Shown piece after piece: positions 57,021-64,000 of a stretch of DNA of 64,000 nucleotides. The stretch covers positions 1 through 64,000 of the forward strand of contig RPFO01001271.1 in assembly GCA_009746045.1 (NCBI GenBank), in the 5' to 3' direction. Both the position numbers and the translations under genes were made by a program. Source of the stretch: Mesostigma viride (taxonomy: Eukaryota; Streptophyta; Mesostigmatophyceae; Mesostigmatales; Mesostigmataceae). The notes beneath the pieces are model-generated. The model ran no database searches, was not told the origin of the DNA, and saw only the letters and a program-made list of their open reading frames with translations. Within the stretch, counting starts at the first letter, position 1. Each line of letters opens with the position of its first letter.

Positions 57021-58136
57021 ATGGACAAGACCACCGTCGAGGCCAAACTGAAGGAGTGCATGGATTGGTTCGACGCCCAGAACGGGGAGAGGGAGACGGA
57101 GAGGATGGAGTTTATGCTCGAAGTGCTTCCTCTGTACTCTCGCTACCTGGCGGCGGTCGGAAAACGAGAGGCGAGACGTCCGACCACATCACTCCAGTCG
57201 ACGGGGAAGGGCAAGGTGAAGTTCGTGTCCGACGGGTGGGTTACGATCACGGAACCGGGGAAAGAGTCCACCGTCACGGTCGAGGAGGCGCAGAAACGGG
57301 GGTTCCTGTCCGAGCGGAAGGTGAAGCACGAGAAACTCGATACCGGAGAGGCGGTTTCCAGGGGGCAGCTCTACGACGAGTTTATGCTACTCATCAGCCG
57401 TTTTCGTTACCTTCCGGCAAAGATCGTCGAGATCCGCAGGCCTCTGCACGCAGAGACCGTGGCGTACGGCTTTTGCTCCAAGTGCAACGTGAACATGGTC
57501 GAAGACCAGTCGCACGGAGACATGATTTGCAGCAAGTGCGGCGAGGCGAAGCCCGCCCACAACGACGGCATCGACGCGTGCCCCTACGGCACGCCAGTGG
57601 ACAACGCGGACTACTGCTACAAGCGGATCAACCACTTTAACGAGTGCATCGCTCAATTCCACGCGCGAGAGAAGTCCACGATCCCCGAGGAGGTGATCGA
57701 GGCCGTGAGTCAGGACTTTAAGAAGGCGAGGGTCGTGAAGTCGGACATTACCGCGAAAAAAGTGCGCAAAGTGCTGAGAAAACTGAGGCTATCCAAGTAC
57801 TTCGAACACTCTGTGCAGATCACGCACATTTTGCAAGGATCTCCGCCTCCGACCATGACCATGGATCAGGAGGAGAGGCTGAGAAACATGTTCCGCATGA
57901 TACAAAAGCCGTTTGAGGACGTGTGTCCGAAGAACAGGCGCAACTTTTTGAATTATTCATATACCATCCACAAGATGTGTCAGCTTCTAGGGTATGACGA
58001 GTTCATTGAGCATTTCCCTCTGTTGAAGAGCCGCGAGAAGTTGTGGGGTCAGGACATGATGTGGAAGGGGATCTGCGCCAAACTGAACTGGCAGTTCATC
58101 CCTTCGACGTTCATTCCCCCGAACTCTCATCCATAG
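57021..58136 (+). CDS. VLTF3-like late transcription factor
   Basis: 371 residues from ATG 57021; the frame is open to 56928 only by TTG, so the ATG is preferred. A zinc ribbon 'FCSKCNVNMV...MICSKCGE' (C152, C155, C170, C173) is followed by 'YCYKRINHFNECIAQFHAREKSTIP', the core signature of poxvirus-A2-type late trans-activators of nucleocytoviruses, and by 'RRNFLNYSYTIHKMCQLLG' near the end. Drives late viral promoters with VLTF2. Intact. Overlaps the PCNA stop region by 26 bp, tail to tail. Confidence 0.9.
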   Translation: MDKTTVEAKLKECMDWFDAQNGERETERMEFMLEVLPLYSRYLAAVGKREARRPTTSLQSTGKGKVKFVSDGWVTITEPGKESTVTVEEAQKRGFLSERKVKHEKLDTGEAVSRGQLYDEFMLLISRFRYLPAKIVEIRRPLHAETVAYGFCSKCNVNMVEDQSHGDMICSKCGEAKPAHNDGIDACPYGTPVDNADYCYKRINHFNECIAQFHAREKSTIPEEVIEAVSQDFKKARVVKSDITAKKVRKVLRKLRLSKYFEHSVQITHILQGSPPPTMTMDQEERLRNMFRMIQKPFEDVCPKNRRNFLNYSYTIHKMCQLLGYDEFIEHFPLLKSREKLWGQDMMWKGICAKLNWQFIPSTFIPPNSHP

Positions 58137-58917
58137 GGGCGTTCTCATCGTCGGCGCTCTCGCCCACCTGGGGTGCCAGGGCGAACATGAGCGTTCCGAG
58201 GTCTCCTATCTTGTACTTTACGATCATCGGATATTCTGGCATAATAAAGATATCTACACTGTTGCAAAGTCCCGACGCCTTTGAGAATGTGCACATGTAT
58301 CGGACTGAGAAACACTCGTCGATCTCCTTGTCCCCCGCGATGTTCACCGTCACTTCGGGGTGTTCCTTCCCGATATCCAGCTGGCAGTTGCCTATATCCC
58401 CCGTGCAGCTGAGCGTGATTTCGCCGCCTCGACACTGCAGTCTCACTTTGTCGGATATGATGGAAAGGTCGCGGCAGATCTTCTGGAATTCGGAGCTGAC
58501 CATCGTGATGCAGGTCATATAGTCTTTCTCCGGGATCTCGATGAGATCGTCGTCGATGTCCATCAGTTTCATCTCGTAGAACCACCTCGTGTTCTTGGCC
58601 CGGTTTAGGATCGTGATCTCCATGACGTCGAGGTTCTCTTCCTTCAACCTCAGCTCCAACTCGTCGTTCACACACACGTTCTTGATGAGTTTGAAGAAGT
58701 TGACCAGGCTGATCCCGACCGTGTACTGCTTGTTGCAGCGGTATTCCTCGATCTTCTCGGCCTCCATAAAAGCGTGGAAAAGCGCCACATGAGAAAGGTC
58801 GAAGGACACGATGCGAACTCCGGTTTTGTCGAAAAACACGTTCACGTCGTTCGTGAGCTCTTTTAGGACCTCCACGAGCATCTTGACAGACGATCCTTGC
58901 ACGGTTCGGAACTCCAT
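58111..58917 (-). CDS. PCNA sliding clamp
   Basis: 268 residues, the normal clamp length. 'IVSFDLSHVALFHAFM', 'YTVGISLVNFFKLIK', 'ELRLKEE' and C-terminal 'YPMIVKYKIGDLGTLMFALAPQVGE' follow the two-domain PCNA pattern, including the inter-domain and C-terminal strands. Forms the ring that tethers polymerase to DNA. Three residues of acidic tail extend beyond usual. No lesion. Confidence 0.9.
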   Translation of the reverse strand: MEFRTVQGSSVKMLVEVLKELTNDVNVFFDKTGVRIVSFDLSHVALFHAFMEAEKIEEYRCNKQYTVGISLVNFFKLIKNVCVNDELELRLKEENLDVMEITILNRAKNTRWFYEMKLMDIDDDLIEIPEKDYMTCITMVSSEFQKICRDLSIISDKVRLQCRGGEITLSCTGDIGNCQLDIGKEHPEVTVNIAGDKEIDECFSVRYMCTFSKASGLCNSVDIFIMPEYPMIVKYKIGDLGTLMFALAPQVGESADDENAPMDESSGE

Positions 58918-58968
58918 GGCCGCTGAAACGCGCGCTGAAATGAATTCCGCCGATAAGAACGAACGAAG

Positions 58969-59071
58969 TTACGCGGACATGCAGCCGAGGTAGGTGTATC
59001 CAACGAACGTGGGATCGGAGTCCGATATTATAGGGTTCGGTCCGCCGCGCTCCAAGAAGAAAATGACACGT
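58969..59071 (-). pseudogene. 3' part of a small viral gene interrupted at 59072-61033
   Basis: Ends '...DPTFVGYTYLGCMSA' with a stop at 58969-58971. With 61034-61188 it gives 86 codons in one frame after the YR element is subtracted. Function unknown; the size and ends suggest a small soluble virus protein. Confidence 0.7.
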
Positions 59072-59198
59072 TCATGTCCCACGTAGCTCCCACAAAAACC
59101 AGCATCTTCATTAAAACAATAAGTGGAAGCATACATGTGACACTAATTGACATGCCCGGAGGCACGCCGTTCAAGGCCCTTCATGAAGTACGTTGCCC

Positions 59199-59231
59199 TA
59201 GAGGCAACCAAGACAAGGGTGGGTGGGTGGG
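59199..59231. other. G-rich spacer between A2 and B2
   Basis: Contains GGGTGGGTGGGTGGGG at about 59218-59232, four runs of three or more G, a textbook G-quadruplex motif, at the same position as in the other YR elements. Confidence 0.7.
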
Positions 59232-59777
59232 GAGCAAAGAAAGAGGCCGACAAAACCAGCCAGAGCGGCTTTTAGTCGCAAAACCTCCCTTATCCCTAGC
59301 TAACTGACGTCATTAAACCCTTATGTTTAGTGGATGCTAGTAAGACGCTAACCGTACAGACCGGGGTAGAATATCCCGAATCTGCACGGCTAGTATTAAA
59401 TAATGCGTAGGTTGTTCTTTTCAGGGGCACTGCACCTCACGCCCCGTTCCGCCCGGGTATAATCAACCCAAGCGCGGAACGCACATTTTATTTAATTCAT
59501 TTTTCAACCATGCACTATATTGCATCTACTAATCACAAAAGCTCTAGCCAAACAGCTACGAGTAAACACTGCGACCTATAAGCCGCTCATCCAGCGGCCT
59601 CTTGTTCCCGCATTCACGTATAGAAGAAACTCCGTTCAAAGAACCCCGATTCATGTCCCACGTAGCTCCCACAAAAACCAGCATCTTCATTAAAACAATA
59701 AGTGGAAGCATACATGTGACACTAATTGACATGCCCGGAGGCACGCCGTTCAAGGCCCTTCATGAAGTACGTTGCCC

Positions 59778-60613
59778 AATCACCCCCGCCCTGGCTTTCC
59801 CTTGAAGCCGCACTCCACCTTGCTCGTTGTCACAAGTGACCGCCCTGCCGCAAAACGGGAGCCCCCCCACATCGGGAGGCGTGTGCCCGGCGGCTGTGGA
59901 TGCATGGCCAGGCCCAAAAAGGCCCAGCGCATTTGCACTGCGATTGCGCACGGCCAGCCTATCATGACCCCTCTCGGGGCCCCGAGTCGGTACCGCTATG
60001 GCCGTCTCCCCATAGACCCGGGGTGCTTCGAGAAAAAACGTGGACCTAGCCCAGGCCCCGCCAGCCCGGATGCCCGAGGCCACAGCCCCAGGCACCTGGC
60101 TGAACGAGAGTCCGTTCAGCCAAGACCGCATTCCCCCCGAGGTTTCTATGCGTGGGGAAAAAATTTCTAGCTTAGACGCTTTTCCCATCGCCGTCCCCAG
60201 CCCCAACCACCCCCCCCTCGGCGGAAGGCAATTGCAAAGTTTGCTGGCCAGCAGCAATTTCCGAAGAAAAAGCCGCAGGCCGCGGACCGAGACACGGGTC
60301 GCCAGTGCCAGCCATCCGGCTCCAACCCGGGGTGCAAGCATCCCCAGGTACGGAGCACCAGCTCGCGCACTGGGCCGACCAAGCGACAGTTGAGCACCTG
60401 TCACGGCATCCGGCCCACCAAAGACCCCAAGCTGGGGAAAAGGTGCGGACCGGAGGTAATCTTTTTCTTTTCTTTTAGTTAACCGGGCGAGGAACTACGC
60501 CTGGCCGGTTAACAACTGGAAGTCTCACCACTGGCCAAGTGGCCAGTGCAACCAGTGCTTTTGGGATTTTGCTCCGCAGCACCCATAGCTGCGGCTGCCG
60601 CCGCAACGACAAC
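59778..60613. other. Internal region of the second non-autonomous YR element
   Basis: GC-rich, with open frames on both strands but repetitive Pro/Gly/Arg-type translation and no motif. I do not call a gene. Confidence 0.55.
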
Positions 60614-61033
60614 GAGCAAAGAAAGAGGCCGACAAAACCAGCCAGAGCGGCTTTTAGTCGCAAAACCTCCCTTATCCCTAGCTAACTGACGTCATTAAAC
60701 CCTTATGTTTAGTGGATGCTAGTAAGACGCTAACCGTACAGACCGGGGGTAGAATATCCCGAATCTGCACGGCTAGTATTAAATAATGCGTAGGTTGTTC
60801 TTTTCAGGGGCACTGCACCTCACGCCCCGTTCCGCCCGGGTATAATCAACCCAAGCGCGGAACGCACATTTTATTTAATTCATTTTTCAACCATGCACTA
60901 TATTGCATCTACTAATCACAAAAGCTCTAGCCAAACAGCTACGAGTAAACACTGCGACCTATAAGCCGCTCATCCAGCGGCCTCTTGTTCCCGCATTCAC
61001 GTATAGAAGAAACTCCGTTCAAAGAACCCCGAT

Positions 61034-61188
61034 TGCCCATCGTACGTCGTCGAGTAAATCCTGTGCGTGCCGATGTCCAGAGGGTTGATACGGCTCAGAG
61101 TGTCTCCAGAAGATTCGAACCGGATAAACTTTTGCACGTGGACGACGTTAGCGTCCACCACTTTGGACTTCAACACCGTCGAACTCAT
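61034..61188 (-). pseudogene. 5' part of the small viral gene interrupted by the YR element
   Basis: ATG 61186-61188; 'VDANVVHVQKFIRFESSGDTLSRI' in part, 51 codons up to the element, then continued at 58969-59071. The gene is cut again from its upstream context by the next YR element 40 bp before its start. Confidence 0.7.
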
Positions 61189-61484
61189 TCCGCGGTATAC
61201 ATGTAGTAAAGTTTATGTTCGTCCAGAAATCGGTGTTCTCTGAACGTAGTTTCTTTATAACAGATGAGAATGAACGCCGCTATGTGAGTGGTACTACGGG
61301 ACGGTGGGCCTTGGGCTGGACCGGTTCCATGAGTTAGAATTAGTTGGCCAGTTTTGTATGGCCATTTCTAGTTCGTTAAGTTAAGTAGCAATTAAGTTAC
61401 TGTTGCTGACGGCTCATGAGGCGAGCCTGGGCTACGCCGCCCTAAAGTGCCATTTGCACGATGTTCTAGGTCTCTTTTTCTTGT

Positions 61485-62487
61485 AATCGGATGTATGGGG
61501 TATGGGTATGGCGGATTACAAGAAATTTAATGCTGCCCTAATCGCGTCAGCCTTTTGGCTGGCGGTGGCCGATTAGAGATGGCGCGTGACTGACATAGCT
61601 TGAACAGTCACGTGACTGTGAAAAAGAAATTGAAATTACCCTCGTCGGTTTTCTCCCCGCAGCTGGGTTCTTGGCCGACGAGAGACTATAAAATACTTCG
61701 CGTTTGCCTGCGCGTGGCACCTGTACGGAACTCTGAAGCCATGAGTAAGATTTCCGTGCCACGCTGCAGTGCCTACCGCTTTGCTGCGGAATGTCGCAGC
61801 AGGGTTGCAGTTCCTGACTGCTGACTGCCGAAGGAAGGGTGGTCGGGTTACTTTTAGTGGGCATTGTGATGGACGACAAGTCTGTCGGCCCTCGCGTAAG
61901 TAGAAAAATATTTACCAGCATCCGCTCTTATGGGTGCGTGAGGTCTCGGGAATGTGGTGGGGACGAATTCCGGAATTATGCAATATTTCGATTCAGACCG
62001 AGACTTAAGGGGCCAGTTTAACAGACGGACCTGGGCCGGGCAGGACCAAATATTTTGGCCGGCCCAGTTGCGCTTGCGCTTTATCGGCCGCTGGGGTGTG
62101 TGATGAGAGCCTGCTCATCAACTAAAACCTGAAATATGGAAAGTTACTCCCCCAGGTGACAACGTTGACAGTAATCGAGATATGGTGGCATCGGGTGACG
62201 TCCTACAAGTTGTCGTCACGTTAGGGCGGCACTGGCCTTTGAGGGAGGTCCGTGATCGTTAAACGAGGCGTCTTCTTCCTTGTCTTTGCGTGCACATTCA
62301 ACACCCTCTTTTACTGGCCGAGGGTGGAAGGCTGGGGGGGGCCCTGCAAAGGGTTATCGTGCATGAGGCTCGCTACAGCCGCCGGCGATTGTAATGGTCG
62401 TGACCGTTGCGGCAGGGCAGCCTCGGGAGCCACTGAGCGAAAGTGGTTGGCGGAGCTTTGGAGATAAAGCACCAGGAAAGGGGGGTT
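61485..62487. other. Internal region of the third non-autonomous YR element
   Basis: 1.0 kb, low coding content. GGCCGGGC-like words near 62030-62060. No RT or recombinase motif. Confidence 0.55.
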
Positions 62488-62866
62488 GGGTAACGAGAAC
62501 TACAATCAATCATGAAATGGGTGCAGCGTGGCAGGCTCACTCATGGGTTCTGTAATTGCCCACTTATTGTTTTAATCAAATGTTGGTGGATTGGTAATAG
62601 TGGGAATAGAATCGGTGTTCTCTGAACGTAGTTTCTTTATAACAGATGAGAATGAACGCCGCTATGTGAGTGGTACTACGGGACGGTGGGCCTTGGGCTG
62701 GACCGGTTCCATGAGTTAGAATTAGTTGGCCAGTTTTGTATGGCCATTTCTAGTTCGTTAAGTTAAGTAGCAATTAAGTTACTGTTGCTGACGGCTCATG
62801 AGGCGAGCCTGGGCTACGCCGCCCTAAAGTGCCATTTGCACGATGTTCTAGGTCTCTTTTTCTTGT

Positions 62867-62901
62867 CCCCCCCCCCCCCCCCCTTTTTGTGTTTGTTTCT
62901 A
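62867..62901. other. C17 tract and spacer between A2 and B2
   Basis: Seventeen C in a row (62867-62883) then TTTTTGTGTTTG. Opposite strand is G17, again quadruplex-capable and in the conserved position. Confidence 0.65.
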
Positions 62902-63068
62902 GGGTAACGAGAACTACAATCAATCATGAAATGGGTGCAGCGTGGCAGGCTCACTCATGGGTTCTGTAATTGCCCACTTATTGTTTTAATCAAATGTTGG
63001 TGGATTGGTAATAGTGGGAATAGAACGCGTTTTTTTTAACGGACGAAACATTACGCAAGTTCGGACCA

Positions 63069-63368
63069 ATGTCCATTTCGCTCGACAGTGACGACATCTC
63101 CGACATCGTGCTGTGCGGCGTCAACAAAGGCTGGTCCGTATCCATGAACCGGCACGGGGATCTGATCTTCGAGAAGCCCTCCGAGGAAACGGATACGGAA
63201 GATGACGTCAGTCCTCGTGCGCTCGTGCGACCTGCGCCAGTCGTTGTGGAACGGTGCGAATCTCCCGTCAAGGAGCGGCGGAAGAAGGTGCAGAAGATGA
63301 CGCAATACGTGTCTCTCGATTCCGGCAAGCGGATGCGGCTGTCGATCAAAGTCAGCGAGGAGGAATAA
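63069..63368 (+). CDS. Small hypothetical protein
   Basis: 99 residues from ATG 63069, 37 bp after CGTTTTTTTTAACGG. Starts with beta-type sequence ('GWSVSMNRHGDLIFEKP'), then an acidic and a basic stretch. Function unknown. Confidence 0.6.
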   Translation: MSISLDSDDISDIVLCGVNKGWSVSMNRHGDLIFEKPSEETDTEDDVSPRALVRPAPVVVERCESPVKERRKKVQKMTQYVSLDSGKRMRLSIKVSEEE

Positions 63369-63412
63369 AATTATGTCTCTCGTCATAGTATAACTCGAAA
63401 CTGGAGACGTCT

Positions 63413-64000
63413 ATGGCACCCATGGGCCCGGGAGGGAATCTCATAGCGATACCGCCAGAACTGGTGGAGCGACTCATCCGATTGCTGCCGGACACGACGC
63501 TTACGAAGAGCGCCCCGATGACGGCAGAAAACAACCCGGACGCCATCATTCAGAAGGCCTTCGAACAGAATATCGTGCCTACGTACGCGAGTCCGAGCAA
63601 GGGGGTGTACAGTGAAAAGAGTGGACACGTGGTCGCGGAGGGGGAAACGTGGAAGTCCATCGCGGAACAGTATGGCGTGCTTCCCGACGAGCTCATTATC
63701 TCGAACCCGCACATCTCGCCGTTGGGTTTGGCGCCCGGTAGCTTCGTGTTGATCCCGAAACGGTACTCGTTCCAGGATTTCGTGAACGGCGTCATCCACC
63801 CCGACACGAACATGGGACTGACGTACGAGTCGAACGATATAGGCGGATACGCGGGTCCGAGTGGCAAGACGGGGTGGTTTGATTGGATGAAGAAGCCGAG
63901 TTTAAGAGGAATTGTGGGCGGGGTCACGAGCGGTCTGCAGAAAGGGGGGCAATACTTGTGGGGGGGCGTCAACTCTCCTTTGAAAACGGCAATGCTTGCT
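63413..64000 (+). CDS. LysM-domain protein, truncated by the window edge
   Basis: 196 codons from ATG 63413 with no stop before the edge. Residues about 70-115 form a LysM motif ('HVVAEGETWKSIAEQYGVL', 'ISNPHI', 'LAPGSFVLIPKRY'), which binds glycan chains such as chitin or peptidoglycan. After it comes 'GLTYESNDIGGYAGPSGKTGWFDWMKKP' in part and a Gly-rich region. LysM proteins occur in giant-virus particles, perhaps attaching to cell wall or virion glycans. The C-terminal part is unseen. Confidence 0.75.
   Translation, partial: MAPMGPGGNLIAIPPELVERLIRLLPDTTLTKSAPMTAENNPDAIIQKAFEQNIVPTYASPSKGVYSEKSGHVVAEGETWKSIAEQYGVLPDELIISNPHISPLGLAPGSFVLIPKRYSFQDFVNGVIHPDTNMGLTYESNDIGGYAGPSGKTGWFDWMKKPSLRGIVGGVTSGLQKGGQYLWGGVNSPLKTAMLA

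Larger units (their letters stand above)
59072..61033 (-). mobile_element. Non-autonomous YR retroelement inside a viral gene
   Basis: On the + strand: B2 59072-59198 (127 bp), G-rich spacer 59199-59231, A2 59232-59650, B1 59651-59777, internal 59778-60613, A1 60614-61033. A copies are 419-420 bp (one G differs in a run) and the two B copies both 127 bp. Ends ...GAACCCCGAT like the autonomous element and inserted beside a T without target duplication (ACGT^TGCCC). The internal 836 bp have no convincing ORF. Confidence 0.8.
61229..63024 (+). mobile_element. Non-autonomous YR retroelement, intergenic
   Basis: A1 61229-61484, internal 61485-62487, B1 62488-62610, A2 62611-62866, spacer 62867-62901, B2 62902-63024. 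A copies are 256 bp, B copies 123 bp. Its first 30 bases, ATCGGTGTTCTCTGAACGTA and onward, are nearly the same as the A1 end of the autonomous element. No ORF of note inside. Lies between the interrupted gene at 61188 and the gene at 63069. Confidence 0.8.

Noticed and set aside
59778-60613. Open frames of 130-214 codons in the internal region of the YR element
   Set aside because: Repetitive Pro/Gly/Arg-type translation on both strands, no RT or recombinase motif, and the region is GC-rich, which makes long frames likely by chance.
7438-63368. Programmed ribosomal frameshifting as the general explanation for the frame breaks
   Set aside because: Breaks lie in unrelated genes and contexts, without a common slippery heptamer, and one gene has three in 130 bp. 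Error or decay explains them better.

Overview
The window looks like part of a large double-stranded DNA virus genome of the Nucleocytoviricota type that now sits in, or has long been exposed to, a eukaryotic genome full of retroelements. Viral hallmarks are a D5-like superfamily 3 helicase (1472-3364, -), a VLTF2-like MYM/FCS zinc-finger protein (27554-28323, -), a VLTF3-like late transcription factor (57021-58136, +), PCNA (58111-58917, -), a tiny YABBY/HMG-like basic protein (27355-27522, -), fibre-like genes, many small membrane proteins and a LysM protein. Genes are packed tail to tail with 4-30 bp overlaps, lack visible introns and are mostly GC-rich. No capsid protein, DNA polymerase, RNA polymerase subunit or packaging ATPase lies in this window. 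The host cannot be named from the sequence. PAT/kangaroo-like tyrosine-recombinase retroelements and an EsV-1-7-type protein would fit an alga, but that is inference.

Layout. 1-10.75 kb: viral genes (helicase, fibre-like genes, RING/TRAF, nuclease, membrane proteins). 10.84-19.67 kb: one viral gene cut by an LTR retrotransposon, whose own 3' LTR is cut by a complete YR (PAT/Ngaro-like) retrotransposon with Gag and RT-RNase H-recombinase. 19.7-22.6 kb: HNH protein and a large basic-tailed protein. 22.6-25.9 kb: a second viral gene cut by a gag-only LTR element. 26.2-36.6 kb: SET protein, VLTF2, lipase, membrane proteins, a repeat field and an ADP-ribosyltransferase-like protein. 36.6-38.4 kb: small membrane proteins, one cut by an 878-bp palindromic element. 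38.6-46.1 kb: NifS-like protein, a very long coiled-coil gene, membrane proteins. 46.1-48.1 kb: a non-autonomous YR element. 48.2-58.9 kb: SNase, J-domain, Rieske, VLTF3, PCNA. 59.0-63.0 kb: two more non-autonomous YR elements, one inside a viral gene. 63.0-64 kb: viral genes again, ending in a truncated LysM gene.

The four interrupted viral genes (breaks at 10888-18989, 22736-25500, 36804-37681 and 59072-61033) each return to an uninterrupted reading frame when the element and one copy of any target duplication are subtracted: 241, 186, 92 and 86 codons. This shows that the insertions came after the viral genes were intact, and that at least this copy is not a functional virus. Many other genes carry one to three small indels, several in G/C runs, so decay and sequencing error have to be separated before calling them all pseudogenes.

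The most novel material is the YR retroelement family: one autonomous and three non-autonomous members share split direct repeats, a terminal ATCGG-NGTTC motif, an internal ACTTATTGTTTTAA motif and a short G-quadruplex-capable tract in the same place between repeats. A second candidate is the 878-bp nested palindrome with a tRNA-like B box.
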